Source: Hetaerina americana (lineage: Eukaryota > Arthropoda > Insecta > Odonata > Calopterygidae). From it: a DNA stretch of 64,000 nt. Positions 1-15,000 of this stretch are shown here, one piece after another (positions within the stretch are counted from its first letter, which is position 1; every line of letters starts with the position of its first letter). The notes below the pieces were generated by a model that did not search any database, was not told where the DNA came from, and saw nothing but the letters and a program-made list of their open reading frames with translations. Both the position numbers and the translations under genes were made by a program. The stretch covers positions 9,921,501 to 9,985,500 of the forward strand of contig JAKTNV010000019.1 of assembly GCA_022747635.1 (NCBI GenBank). The letters run 5' to 3'.

Positions 1-90
1 ATCATCACAATGTTGTTTCACAAAGTTATGCAGCCAACCAAGTTCTGCAGCCCGAAGAACAGCATTTTGCTCAGGCTTACTTAATCCAAC
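1..90 (-). CDS. TUBGCP3: TUBGCP3 exon 7 (truncated by window edge)
   Basis: The acceptor is TTCAAACTTCAG. Thirty codons are open to the first base of the window and include LSKPEQNAVLRAAELGWLHN, matching the GCP3 motif containing SELGWLHN at the beginning of the GRIP1 region. The exon and the rest of the gene continue to the left. Confidence 0.9.
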
Positions 91-3000
91 CTGAAGTTTG
101 AAAGTTTTCAAAATAACTTATCAACATTATTCGATAGGAATATTCCCTCTGCCATAAGAGCAAGAATTTAACATTACAGAATGAGAGAAGGAAATATACA
201 TAACATCATGAGCAGAAAACCATATTTTTCTCACAGTGATAGCTGTAGCACATATTTACCAACCGTGATTGATTGATTTTATTTACAAGTTATACGCATA
301 ACTTGAGTTTTTTTTAACTTGGAAAAAAAATTGAATTTTAGCAAACAGTGAATCAAAAAATGGAAAGTAACAAGATTTACAATGTATTTTTGTTCAGTCA
401 TTTATACTGAATCAAATCTATCACCAATATAAAGATGACATTTCCTACCACCAACTTTACCCATGAAAAAACAGCTAACATTTGGTATTTTTAAAGAACC
501 AATTCCTACCAGCAGGTAAGAGAGGGGACCCAAAAATAACAGGAATGTTGTTATAGATTCTTTAGTTCTCAATATATTTACATTAAATTTTGCTCACCTT
601 CAAAGTATTCCCCATTGACCACAATTCACTTATCCAAACGATGCTTCCAATGTTCAAAACATTTCTGAAAATCATTTATAAGATGTCCTTTAGGCCTTCT
701 AGTAGTGATTTTTGTTTTACCTCCTCCAGTGTCAAAATGCTTTCCTTTCATGTCCTTTTTGAGTCTGGGGAACAAAATGAAGTCACAGGGAGCTAAATCC
801 GGTGAGTAGGGGGGGCGGACAATCGATGTCATGCCGTTTTTGTCAAAAACTGCATCAGAGAGAGGGCGGTATGAGCCAGTGCGTCGTCATGATGGAGGAA
901 CCAGTCGCCTGTGTGCCAGAGATCTGCTCTTTTCTTCCGGGACACTCTCCCTCAATCTCTTCAAGACCTCCAGGTAAAACTTCTGGTTGACAGTTTGACC
1001 GGGGGGAAGGAACTCCAAGGGCACAATACCTCTGCAATCAAAGATACAAATGAGCATTGTCTTGATTTTTGATTTCACTTGGCAAACTTTTTTTTGGACG
1101 AGGAGAGCCAGCTGTCTTCCATTGGCTTGATTGCTGCTTCGTTTCAGGATCTTATCCATAGCACCACGATTCATCACCAGTAATCACCTTGGAAAAACAA
1201 TCAGGGTCCTTTTCAAGCTAACTTTAAAGTTCAAAGCATGCCTGAACTCAATGCTCCCTTTGCTCGTTAATGAGATGGCAAAGGACAAATTTAGCTGCAA
1301 CCCTTTTCATATGCAAATCTTCAGATAGAATCCTCTGAATTGAACTCCATGACACTCCAGACATCTCACAGTGTTGATCAATTGTTCTGCGAAGGTCTTC
1401 AGGAATGGGGGCATTGATTTTGTTGATGTTTTCGTCAGTTCTTGATGTCGAAGGGCGGCCTGAACAGGGTTGGTCTATAATTGACAGTTCACCATTCTCA
1501 AAACATGTTAACCACTCATAGACTCTGGTTTTGCTTGGGGCAGCTTCCCCATCAGCAGTCTTGAGCATAACCAAAGAGTTTGTGGCGGATTTCCCCAACA
1601 GGAAACCAAATTTCACTGCAGCGCGTTGCTCTTGATAACCCACCATCACGTTTCTTGCCGAAATGAAAAAAGTTGTTTCAATGAAACAGCTCTCAGGGGC
1701 AGACCGATCCAGTCACAGCGGACGGCACTGTGCATACTGATACAGGAGGTGTGAGCCTGGCCGACCGGCTAAACAAAGGCTTCCCCCCTCTCTCGCTCCC
1801 CACCGCAGCCCAATTCATTCCTGTAACTTTTGGGTCCCCTCCTCGTATAAGCAGTAAAATTACAAAGATATAAGGTTGAGACCTGACTGACTGATGACCG
1901 GACTGGAAATGCTGATGTGAAGTTCATATGTACAACTACCTGAAGAGTGGAGATTTGAATTCTTCATGAATATTTATTTTAACACTGAACAACAATGAAT
2001 AAGCTATTTCATTACTATTTGTAATGTTGCAAAGATAAAACTCGTGGGATTCTATGGTGAACTGTATATATTACACTGGGAATTTAAAGATATACACTAC
2101 AATTTGGTTCTGCCAAAGGTGAATTATGAAAAGAAAATATATGTAAAACTGATAGTGAATGTAAACATAAAAATTATCTCCTATTTTTGTCGTTGAACTC
2201 AAAATTTGATGTAAAATGATATTTTCCCTCCAATAAGAAATGATACTATCCCTTTCCTTGAGCAGGTCATACAATATTGTAGCAGTGGATACAATATTTT
2301 AAATCACATTTTGTTTAAATGTTAGATACTACACTATACATTGTTTTTCAGACCTTAAGAAGGAATAGGCCAGAACGTCCACAGGTGATGAAAAATTAAC
2401 AAACAGGAAAGAAAAAGAGTATTTTTAGGAGAATCAATGGGCATCTATTCCTGCTATATGAGCCTTTGTCTCCAGGTAGCATAAGATGTTGAAGCACAGG
2501 GCCACATTAATATTAGCTGAGGAGCTGAGTAGCAAATATAAAACCAATTGTGACAGCTGTGATAAGTGTATAACGAGAGAAGTTTTAATCTAGATCTAGG
2601 GCACATAACTTTCCTATAAAAATTAAACATTTCCTCCCCATTGTTGAAAAATCAACTAGAAATTACTCACCAATGCAAGTATTTACAAGTGATTCTACTG
2701 ATGAAAGATAAAGACTTAAGAATCGACACTGGAAAACTTTGAAACAGTGCAACATGACAGAAATGGATTGCTAACTTAACTAGCATTTGTTAACCATTCT
2801 TCTCCACCCAATATTCCCTTTCCATGGCATAACCTTTCCCACAGCATCAATCTTCCTTCCAAAGCCACCCAAAATCCTAGCCCATCACAGCACACATGAT
2901 GACTGGAGACAGGGTTAAATGACTCGCTTCATCCCTTCTCACCCTTTCCCACAACCTCACCTCCCCACATTCACCTGCTTAACACAATGGATATAGTCTT

Positions 3001-6000
3001 TCACCATACCTGCTGAGGGATTAGTAAGTCCAAAATGTGCAGCAGAATAAATTTAAAATGTGTGCAAAAGAGAAGCTATCATTCCACCTAGAATGGACTT
3101 CCAATACAAATCACTGGAAACCATGATTGATACCAGCTAATACTAATCAGTCTACTTATACGCTTTAATTAACGTTTATTTGAAGTTAGCTTTTCCATGC
3201 ATGTCACTCCAAGATGACAATGAGGAAATTGGAAAGTAATGCTACATTTAATTCACATTCAGCATGGAAATTAATAAAACTTCTAAACTATGATATTCCA
3301 TGAAATACTTCATATTTGATGCATAGATTATCTATTAGAGCAATAATTATATATTGGTGCAACAATACAGTATCTGGTTCCTAATGGTAAATCTATATTA
3401 TCAAATGTTCATGATAAAATTTTCTACAGTTTAAGTCAAGCATTGTCAAATATTTAGCATTTTGTACCATTAACACTTCCATCACTAAGCACAATAAATT
3501 AACTTATCAAATACGTGTGGTGTGAAACAAATCACTTATAATATTGCACAGTAATAATAATATTGTGGAAGCACATTCCCAAGGAATTATTGAAGGGACT
3601 AGGTAAATGTATTAGTGGGTTATCTCAGTCGTTAATAAATGGGCGAGGATATGTCAGTATATTAACACAATGTTTTTTGAAAAATAAAACAACCAAACTA
3701 TTACCTCACCACATAATCCTTCAGAATCTTAACAAAATGGATGCATCATAGTCTCAAATACAGTATGAAGGTCCTCATTGAACATTTCACATTGGAAGAA
3801 ATTTGCAACACTTTATAATGTTCTCTGTACTACTTTTGGCTTACTTCACAACTGAATGATGACATTTTAACAGCAAACCTCCTTGGATATTTCATAAACC
3901 ATAAGATTTAAATTCTTTCCTCGGCTTTTTCAAAAACTACATCTTTCACATAAACACATCATTTATTGCAATGCTTCCCACAAACGAGAGTGGTCCCATA
4001 AGTATCCAGCCTGACCTAGAGATGGCGGTAGTTGTTTCAAAAATATCACTGTAATAGAAAGTCCGCAATTTAGAAAGCTTATGTTTCAAGTTTGAAGATG
4101 CCAGGTTGTTAAGTATTTGTTTGGCAGCCATCAATAGTGAACGTTTTCAGAGAATTTGTGAAAATTGAGAAAATTGGTCATCGTTATGTGATACCATACT
4201 TCTAATTGAAAGGCCTTAGCCCAACCAATATAAAAGCTTAACTGGATTCGACTCTGGGTGAGTCTGCTCCTTTGTTTACAACAGTAAAATATTGGGTAGC
4301 AAAGGTTTAACGAGGCTGTAAAAGCTGTCAAGATGAGTATCACATTGGTCGACCAAATGAGGTGGCGACTCCAGAAACTGTGAAGAAAATCCACAAAGTA
4401 ATACTTGATGATCGTTGACTGAAAGTGCGCAAGCTAGCAGACATAGTGGGCATTTCAAAAAGTGTGATACATTGCATATTAACGGAAAATTTGGACATAA
4501 GAAAGCTGTGTGCAAGATAAGTGCCGCATTTGTTCACACTTGAGTAAAACCGGTGTTGAGAAGCTGTTTCAATTGAGTGTTTAGCAAAGTTTCACGGCAA
4601 CAAAGCAGAATTTATTTGTCATTTCATAACCGTGGATGAAACATGGGCCCATTACTTCACACCAGAGACAAAAGAACAATCAAAACAATGGATTCGAAAG
4701 GGAGAGCCACCTCCAAAGAAGGCGAAGACCATTTCATTTACAGGCAAGGTCATAGCGTTGGTTTTTTGGGATGCCCATGGGATAATTTTCATTGACTATC
4801 TTGGAAAAAGGAAAACTATCAACGGTAAGTGTTATGCTAACTTTTTGCAATGTTTGAGCGAATAAATCAAGCAAAAGCGGCCGCATTTGGCTATGAAGAA
4901 AGTGATGTTTCATCAAGACAATGCACCACCTCACAAATCCGTCATTGCAATTGCCAAAATTCATGAATTATAGTTTGAAATGCTACCTCACGCACCCTAT
5001 TTGCCAGATTTAGCCCCCTTGGATTTTCTATTTGCAAACTTGAAAAAATGGCTTGGTGGTCAAAGATTTTCCAACCGTGAAGAAGTGACGTCGCCAGTTA
5101 ATGGCTATTTTAAGGAACAAGACAGTCCTTATTATAAAAAGGGTATCGAACTTATTGAACATCCCTGGGAAAAGTGTATAGAGCAGAAAGGAGATTGTTG
5201 AAAAATAAGATATATTTTTTCCAATTTTTTTTTTATTTGTTGGATTGGGCACATCTGGAACCACCCTCGTATTATGTCCTGGTGTAATTTACAAACTTTT
5301 CTCAAAGATACTTGTCGAGCCATGTAATGCATTTTACCTTAGTGTTTCATTGCCTTGCCCTAATATCATTCAGAGCTTGTAAACTGGCATGTCAAAGTGC
5401 AAGATATATATGAAAATTCAAATAATGCAGCTGGATATTGCCTCGTAGTCAACTTCAATTTCACTTCATTTCCCTTTGAAGGTCAAATGTATGCAAATCC
5501 AAAAACAGTTAACTGCTGAGTGCAGAGTTAGGCTGTTTCTTTTAGTATTTATTTTATTTATGTATTTAATGACTGTTGGGGTGAGATTGAGATTTCATAG
5601 TCCCTTCTTCCACCTGACACAATACAACAATATGCATTACAATAAAGAATTGCAATATGCATTACACAAACATCTATGCCCTAGGCGGAGGAAAATCCAC
5701 TTAGGCAGGACCCTAACCCAAAACCTCTGGATTGGCAGACAAGGACGTTGCCTCGCTGCCACTGGCAGGGTAACGCCCTTGTTACTACTTACGTCAGTAG
5801 GGGGTATTAAGAAATGTAGGCAGTTTCAATCTATGATCATCCAAAACCTAACTTGAATGGTAGACTACCAAATAATAATAATTTCTACTTTTCTTACAAC
5901 CTGATGACACTCCATTTTTCACTCTTTGAGAAGGTGCATTAAAACTCATGCCTTAAATTCCATGGGCCTCCCTGGACAACACAACCCATTCATCTATGAA

Positions 6001-9000
6001 TACACATACATAATAAGAAATACTGTCCATTTCACAGAAAGAAACTAACAAAAATAATGGTTTGAAATAAAGTAAATACAAACAAATACTGGAGACGCAT
6101 GCAACTGAAGGTTTGCAAAGGTCATACTCCAAAAAGCCCTTTGATTCCGAACAAATGCAATTCAATTGTCCTGACAATGATCTACCATGAAATTCCAACA
6201 ACTCCCATTCAAACATTCAATGGTTAACACAGCACCATGGCTGCACATGCAATTAAAAATACATTGTAGTTTATTACTTTCATAATCTAACTATTTAAAA
6301 TTAAAGCACTGAAACACTATCAATAAAAGATATTCTCAGAGCAACTTTAGGTTGCAAGTCAAGTCCAGAATGCACCACACTCACTCCCTTTAATTCTACG
6401 CGTATGATCAGAAAATACAATTAAGTGACACACCCAGCTCACTGAAAGAGGGGATATGAAACAACCTTTTCTCTGGATTACCCAGATAATAATTGTGGGT
6501 TATTCTAATTGACTTAACTGAGTGACATTCTTGAAATTTCTTTAAACAACAAAGTTTACAAGTATCAATTAAAGATAAAGCACACCATATCATACCTTTG
6601 GATCGATTTTAAATCCTCCATTAACGGGATCATTTTTCAAAATATTCCCTTCAATACCTTGGAAAGAGTAAATTACTTCTTTGAGAAGAGCCCTTTCACT
6701 GACAGTACTCACTATTCAAAGAGAAAGGGGAGAAATACAAGCGCATGTTAAGCAGTACACATATTTACATAAAAAACTGGTAGGGAAAAACACTAAAAAA
6801 AGCCACCACACACAGAACTGCAGAGTGAAGAAAACATCACAAAATGATGCAATCACAAATATCAGCACATTGCTAGGAAAATAATTAGCCCTCTATTTCA
6901 CTCAAGTGTACACATCTCACCTTGATTATCCCTTTGAATCAGCAATGCAAGGTAATTAGTTTATTGATGAAGGATTGCAAAACCATGTACCGTGTTTGCC
7001 TAAATATTAGATGGCATCATATTTCACCAAGTATCAGAATAAATATCTTAAATTTAGATTTTAATAAAAGTAACTGGTGGAAGGCAACCTGCCTCTAGCC
7101 TGCCACCTATTCTTCCGTGGGCACTATGTTTCACAAAAAGTAAAACTGTATTTAGATGAGAATTAACACACTTACTTCCCTCCTTAATCATTTGTAATAC
7201 TAAATCCTCAATTCACAAATATAAAGCCTACAAGAAATTTAACTTTCAAATAATATAGTTACTACTCAAAGTGGTAATTCTTCTAAGTTCTGTTGAACAT
7301 AATATCACTTGAAAGCTTTCTTTTTTCTATCATTTGAGGTTTTTCATGCATAAGACAGTACTAGAGCCAGGTGACAACACAAGACTCTTTATATATTCAA
7401 CAGATTCAGGTGAGATGCAGACCCTGAAGAAGCATATTGCCTAAAACAGGGCCTCCTTGCCAGTTGTATTTTTATATTTATAATACTGTTATACTTGCTA
7501 CACTTAAACTCTGTACAACTACTTGGATAAATAAACACCTATGAAGGCTAGATGTAGTGAAAGTTTGTCATTATGAGAAAAACAAATTTACACTTTTCCA
7601 CAGATTTTCCACAGGTTCTGAGGAAAGGCACACATTTGTTTTTCTCATGAGACTTTATAATAATTCAATCCTGACAGATTATTCCACCCGAGTACTTTAA
7701 AAACTTCTATGAAAGCAAACATAATGGATTATTATATGTAGCCTACCATGAATAAATATTGAAATTACCCCACACATGGATCACATTACCTCTCCTCAAA
7801 ATCTATCAGAAAAATTTGTGGACAGTTTAAATCAACTGTTGGCTTCTATTTGGACAGGTATAGTAATGGTATTGCACCAGATACTAGGAATGTTTTCTTT
7901 GTACATAGCACCTTGCAATAGCATTAAGACAGCACATATAGATGGCAAAACACTTAAACCTCTCCATGCTAAACAGTATCTGTTGACATGGAATGCAATT
8001 ACCATTTGGAACTGCCATTGCACTTGGGACATTACCATTAATTCACAGCCCTTAGAGATACAAACAGAGTATTATGGTACAAGAAAAGATTAATTCCACC
8101 GCAATTAAGTTTATGAACACAACCATCAAACATTGAACACACAGAAAGTGTGTTAATCAAGAAATAAAACTTAGCAAATGGTCTACTCTAAAACTTTCCT
8201 GATTCATTAACTGATCTGATTGACTTCCCACTGATTTTTTCTGAATGGCAAGCTTATTTTTTCAGATGCAAGTGACTTCAATTATTATACACATTAGGTT
8301 GGGGTGAATTATTATTTTCACAATGAATGTTGTCTGTATATCGTCGGTTGTACATTACAGCTAACTTGTAGATTATTTATTTAAAATTGAATGAAAACAG
8401 ACATCAATACCCATTTTTTTCTCCAATTCACCAGTTTCAATATCTTATCTAACATAGAGCATCACTGCAGCAATAGAAGTAACATTTACTTCTGATTCAA
8501 AACTCTTTACGTTAAATTTTCATCAGAGAGATTATATATTTTAACATTCCGATTTAAGAACATTTCCTTTCCTTTACTTTCTTCATCTTTCTTTTCCTGC
8601 ACATCTGTATCTAAAATTATGACAATATACCTTGTATGGTTCTTTATAATGCATGAATAACTTAAAAGCAAGCAGAAGGACACAACCTGTTCTGATGTTG
8701 TTTTGAAAGAATTGTAAATTCACATGATTACTAACTCTGTGTAAGTTAAACAAAATCTATTTCAATAGCCGTGCCACTTTCTGAAAATCAGGGAAATAAA
8801 ATGATACGATGAAATGACAATTAAACCACATTAAGAACAGTACCAAATTAATGCATTGCACAATAAAAGACAACCACAACCATTGCCATTACTTCCACCA
8901 TTTTAGCCACTCAAGACTTCTAACATGCAACTTTAAAGACTCCTTCCTCCAACTTCTTCCAATCTCCTTCCAGCTCACAATGGAGGTAATGAGAAACATT

Positions 9001-12000
9001 TAATGAAGTTAGACAAAGTGATGCTTTACGAAATAGAGACTGATTTCATCATGCATTTTAAATCAGTTAATTAGGTTGTGGAAAGTGAACTTCAAGAAAT
9101 GTCAAAAATGTGCGTGAAGACCTCATAAATCAATAAGAATATATACAGATTATTATTTTCATTAGCATGAAAAATAATTCATTCATGATAAATAAAGAAT
9201 AATAATACAAATGTTCAAATATGTTTCTCCTTGATCGGAAATTTCACTCATTACAAGGTATCACAACAAAACAACCTGCGCAGTGACATCCCGAGAATGG
9301 AGAGTCTTTCATCTGAACGCCGCAAAAATCTATGATTCCATATTAATACAATGATAGTGCTGTTGCTGTGCATTGGTTGTAAGATGCTCAATACAACATA
9401 ATTTCAAAAATTTTAGTTAAATAAATCAGCATACAGTTAGCCTTGTTATTGTCTGTTTATTTTTACTAGCCCATCAATGAAATGAATGTTGCTGATTCAA
9501 CAATATACTTCTGTGACCTTGAGAGGACTTATTTCCCGGCCTATAAGATGAACTTTATTCTGAAATGTGCTCTATAATCAGCCCGTAATCCTTACGGCCC
9601 AGGGGCACATGGATATAACTTTGATCTATAAGCACAAGCCGATCCACCGTTAAATTACTTGCTATTACGTACATTTTCCCACATCAGGTAATGAAAATGC
9701 TTGCTTCTATCACAAATATCACTGTTTTGAGTAATCAGTTTGCAACTAAGTTTTACTATTTTGTTGAAAACACTTCCTAAAAAAATTCACAAATAAATCG
9801 CCTGTAGCACGTTTACCTATATCTCACACATAGTGCTGCTGCGAAACTTAAAATCCATTGGGCCAATGGGGATGTCGCCCCTTTGCTAATACATGGACGC
9901 ATTGTATCTCTTCCAATAAACTCAGCGTCTATTGGCAATCAACCTTAAGTACTTTAAGTGTGTCGTAAAGGCATATAAAATTGTTGCTTATTACAAATTA
10001 AACACAACACAAATTTCTATAATCTCAAAATAATAACAGATATTAACCATCACATGAAAAGTTTAAATGATAATAACGTCATGGTATCATGAGGAAAAAG
10101 ATTGCTACACATTTGAATTCAAGCTTGAATTTGTGACTTATGCCTCAGAACATGGAAACAAGGCAAATGAAAGGTGTTTGGCCCAGTGATGTCCAAATTC
10201 TGTGATTCTACAATGAATAAAAGTTTATATACCTGAAGCAGCCTATTTTTTAATGAAACACTTCAATTTTCTTTGTATTAAGTGTTAAAATCAAAATACT
10301 TTCATCGCCAGTTCCAAGTATTTTTCATGCATTCAAACCAGAGCAATCATAAGTGCCGTCACATCCTATGGGCCAGGAAATACAGTAGATGAACTCAGTT
10401 AACAGTGGTTTATGGGTTGACATCAGCAAGGACCATTGTCATAACCTTTTTATCTGCATAATCAAATGACTTGGTAGCATTTTTAAGCCACTAACATCCG
10501 AAAACACACTATAGTCCCATCTCCCCAATAATTATTTAACTTTAAATACATGTTTGAACCATTACTTATCAATAAACATGATTCGGCCACAAAATATTTT
10601 TCCTCTATCCAAGGGGTTAACTTAAGTAGACCTTGAATAAAGATGTAATAGAGTTAATATGCTTAATACAACATTTGCCCACTAAGGAGGAACACAGTCA
10701 AACTTAATAATAATACTCATATTTGACTAAATTCCCGTGAATACATGTGCAGCATTAGAACAAATTAATAATTACAACTTACACTGAGATCCAGAGTTTT
10801 TCCAATCAGTAAAGGTCTTAAAATGATCGCTTGTACCAGTTTTTCTGCCAGTTTGTAACTCTCTGCTATTTGATAAAATATGCTTCGAAGTTATCCTTTC
10901 ATTGCTGGAAATTTTATCTGAAACATGCCAAGAATTTAACCACTATGACATGTCATAAAGTAAATGGAATATTATTTAATCTATTATCAAATTAAATTAT
11001 GCCAATACTGATTCGTGGCCTTTTTTTACAGACATGCGGATGACCTTTAATACAGACAAGGCAAATTATTTTGTAATTCACCTCAAATACCTAATTTTAA
11101 AGCAATGAACTATATTCTCCCCATCCATACTAATCTAGTGCCATATTTATTCCCAACATTTTAAGTACAAATTGTAACACATTTAAAGAGATTAAAATAA
11201 AAATACTTCAATAGTAAGATTTATTCCCAGAAAAATAAGAAGAAATTATAACATTAAGATTTTTTTACTTAACGATTCCAAATGTTTACTTAAGCGGATA
11301 AAAAATACTTTGTAATTCCACAGATTTATTTCACTGTGAAATAAATCTGTGGAATTACAAAGTATTTTTTATCCGCTTAAGTATGAACTGATTCCATAAA
11401 ATAACGCCCGAAACCATCGATTATATCCAAATGTTTAATAAAACAACATTCATTTAAACATTTAAATACCCAAAACCAGTAATACCAGATTTCTCACACA
11501 CTTTCCAGTCAACTATTGATGCCTGCTACAAGGCCCTGGAAGCCATTTTGTCAAAAGGTATACCAGGCAAATTCATGTTGATTGCCTACACCTCCAGATA
11601 CATGAGCAATGCCAAGATGAATTATTTCACCAAAGAGAAGCAGCCAGCAAAAGGGTAGGAGACGTGATACTTCCAACCTTAGTGAATGGGTAGAAGTTTT
11701 TCATTACTGATAACATGTCATAGACAAGTTTTCAAAGAGAAGAATAAAAGTTCCAGGTTTATGAGATAGTGATTTAAGGTGGAGGATAATGATAAAGAAA
11801 TCACATACAAGAAGGGGTTAATGAACACCAATAAGGATGCTTTGAGCCACCTATGGACAGTAGAATATTCAGCGGATAGCCACTCACAGTGTGAGGGCCA
11901 TGGGAGGATAAGCAATAAGATAAGGAAAAGATTATGAGAAATCTAAGATTTCCTTGTAGGAGGCAGCCACCTAGAAAAGAACCAAACCCACAAAAGAGTG

Positions 12001-15000
12001 AGCGACATTATACCATCATCAATGGCCTGGTGAAGTATGATGAAGAGCTATGTATAGTAATATATTCATCAACGTGACAGGTGTCAAAAGAATTAAATTA
12101 AACCAGCCCAAAGCCAAATGCCATTGGTGATCCAATCAACTCCGTAGTCAGTCTTCAATAAGTGTTATTTGGACCTCGCAGGGACTTTACCGCCACACCC
12201 TTGGGAAACAAATAACCAACGATATTCCAGGAAGATATAGTAAAATAAACTAAAGCTATCCCAATACCAAACCAAGAGGCTTCACTGAGTAGATAGTACT
12301 GAAACACCTACGGCAATATTGAAGAATCAAGGAAGAATTTTCTTGAGTGAAGTTTGAATACCAATTATTGGGATTCAAAACGTTAAAAAACCAGAGCATA
12401 TCAACCCAAATCTAAAAAGGTTCTCAAATGAAGCCATCACACACTAGTGGAATTTTAAACATTTCACTGTGGAGAACCAAGACAATTGGGATAGCTGAGT
12501 ACCATTAGTTGCTTTTGTCTTCAATACGACACCTCGTTCATCTACCATCTTCACCCTTTTGAGTTCCACTTTGGCAGAAAGACTAATGTACACCCACCAG
12601 GGGTGTTGAAAAAAGAGAATTCAGATATCCATTTCCACAATAATGATTTTCTGAAAGAGTGAAAAGAAAGCAAGAAAGTCATGTCAAGGCAAGGAAAATA
12701 TAAACGGAGGAAAAAACCAGAGGGGTTGCATAAAACAAGACCTCCAATTCTCAACTGTATGTTGTTTGAGACAAGGTTTAATTGTTTGGTGGAGAGGTGA
12801 GGGCTGGTTGAAGAAGCTTTCCTTGAATTAGTTGGTTTCTTTCCCAGTGATTAGGGTGGACCCAGTGAACCAGGGCAATAGAAAGGAAAAGATAAAATAG
12901 AGAAAGTCCACTCTAATTGAAGTTGTTTTTCTAACTTCCCATAAGGGGAAGGGATATGGCTACCTTACCATTCCTGTGTTTATGTTTGATGCTACTGATT
13001 TCATTTGACAAAATACATAAAGAGGACCAAACCTCTTCAAGAACAGCTAAAACTATCAGTCAACTATTACTGGAATATATTGCCACCAACATTAGCACCA
13101 GAGTACATGACAGATATAGCACCAAAAACAAACCATAGTGCCAACTTAGCATGACCTCCTAATCTCTATAATATTAAGAGAATTCTGAAAAATAGAGAAA
13201 TGCCAGCATTAAAATAAGGGGGAATTAGGCAGGTAGAAGAGCTTAACAACAGAAACTGAGAAAAACACTTGCAATTTTCCATTTTTTTAGATTCTTTAAT
13301 ACCAACTAGTTTCGATGTACTACACAATTTCCAAGTTGAAAATGGTGTAGTAAACTGAAACTAGTCAGTATTAAAGAATATACAAAGTGGAATATTGAAA
13401 GTGTTAAACTCTGTTTCTGTTATTATGGAAAGATTCCACCCTATCACACCTGAATCTCTATTGCAGCATAGCTTACTTTAGGAAGTGCTTTAAATGAAGA
13501 TGGCCACAGTATAAGGAACATACGAAGAAGAATGCATTGAGCAGAGGCTTTCAAAGGAAGAGTTGATGAATAGGAAATTGAGCTATCATTTTAAGAAAAA
13601 ACTAGTGAAAATTTCATAAACTTTAAATGATCCAAAGACTAGGTCAAGGCAAGATGATAGTTAAGTATTGAACGCTTTTGAGGGGATCAGGATAGGTGCG
13701 GTGGCTAACGTACTGGCTTCCCACCCAGAGGGCCCGGGTTCAAATCCTGGCAGTGTTGAATATTTTTCAGGCATCTCGATCCCTACTTGAGGTGCTTTGT
13801 GGAGGGAACTTTGAGTGAGTGCGCAGTCCGTCGGATGGGACGTTAAGCTGTGGACCCCTTGGCGCCTTTCGTAAAGAGTAGGCTGATGCCAACGCCGGGT
13901 TTCTCTCCCCCTACATCCTTTGCTGTCCATCCCCTATGGCGCAAAACACCTCAGCAGACGGTCACCTCCCCTAAATATTACTACTACTACTACGCTTTTG
14001 AAATGTGGGAGTGGAGGATATAAAAAGTAAAATGAACAGAAAGAAAAACAAATGACAAAGTATTAGGCCCTGCAGGGGAACACAGGTAGCTGTTGGGAGA
14101 AATTCAAAGGACGCAATAAACATGTTGATGCAAAGCATATTGACTATTGACTGGCAAATTAATATTGAAGAATGTGATAGAGGGGAGATTGTGATGCAAA
14201 AGCAAGCCTCATGATATGAAAAGAAGAGGCATATTGAACAGATTGAAGAGAGGCAAAAAGTATGCAGATTCAAAGGTTTTTAGCGCAGTAATTGTGCCAT
14301 ATTAGGTGAGAATTGGAAACGTAGAAGCAGTAATGTTAAGAATCCATCTTAGACCTTGGTAAACTACCCAATATATAACAGTTCTTTGGAACTTATTCTG
14401 GCTCAATTAATACTTTTCCTGTCTGATACCTGTAGTTGTCTGCACACATTGCTTTCTTCATTTACAAGTGGTGCCACCTTCCTAGTAGTAGTAGTACTTA
14501 GGGGAGGCGACCGACAGCTGTGGTCACTTGCACCATAGGGGATGGACAGGAAAGGATGAAGGGTGGAGAGAAACCCAGCGTCGGCATTAGCCTACTCTTA
14601 ACAAAAGGCGCTAAGGGGTCCGACAGCTAAACGTCCCATCCAGATGGCATACTCACTCAAAGTACTCTCCATAAAGCACCTCAAGTAGAGATTGGGATAC
14701 CACTGAAAAATATCAGCTGCTGCTGGGATTTGACCCCGGCCCCTTTGGGTGGGAAGCCAGTACTTTAGCCTCCGCACTATCTTGATCCCCACCACCTTCC
14801 TATGGCAGAGATCCATTTTATCCTGCCTCAGAAATTTCCAATCCTTCCGATGGCTCCTTTCACAAGTGTTCTTAAGAACAAGTTAATAACATAAGAAATT
14901 AGCATTTACATGCCTGCAAGCCCCCCCCCCCCCTGCCACACACCTTTTTGGTGGCTTGCAGGGTATTGATGTAGATGTAGATGAAGCCTTCCTGAACACA

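Larger units (their letters stand above)
91..6595 (-). other. TUBGCP3 intron 6
   Basis: This 6.5-kb intron contains the two mariner elements and the SINE-like segment. In 1850-3980 and 5830-6595 I see only AT-rich sequence with no supported gene. Confidence 0.75.

Noticed and set aside
5476..5856. 126-codon plus-strand open frame as a gene
   Set aside because: It overlaps a SINE-like segment, has no recognisable domain, and lies in a TUBGCP3 intron.
11510..11660. Coding-looking stretch (reads ..ALEAILSKGIPGKFMLIAYTS..) as an exon or element domain
   Set aside because: It reads openly for about 50 codons, but I could not tie it to any family or to flanking splice sites in phase. Noted only as possible old repeat DNA.
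13702..13747. A functional tRNA gene
   Set aside because: A and B boxes are present but there is no cloverleaf with a proper acceptor stem. A 300-bp body and target duplications show it is a SINE head.
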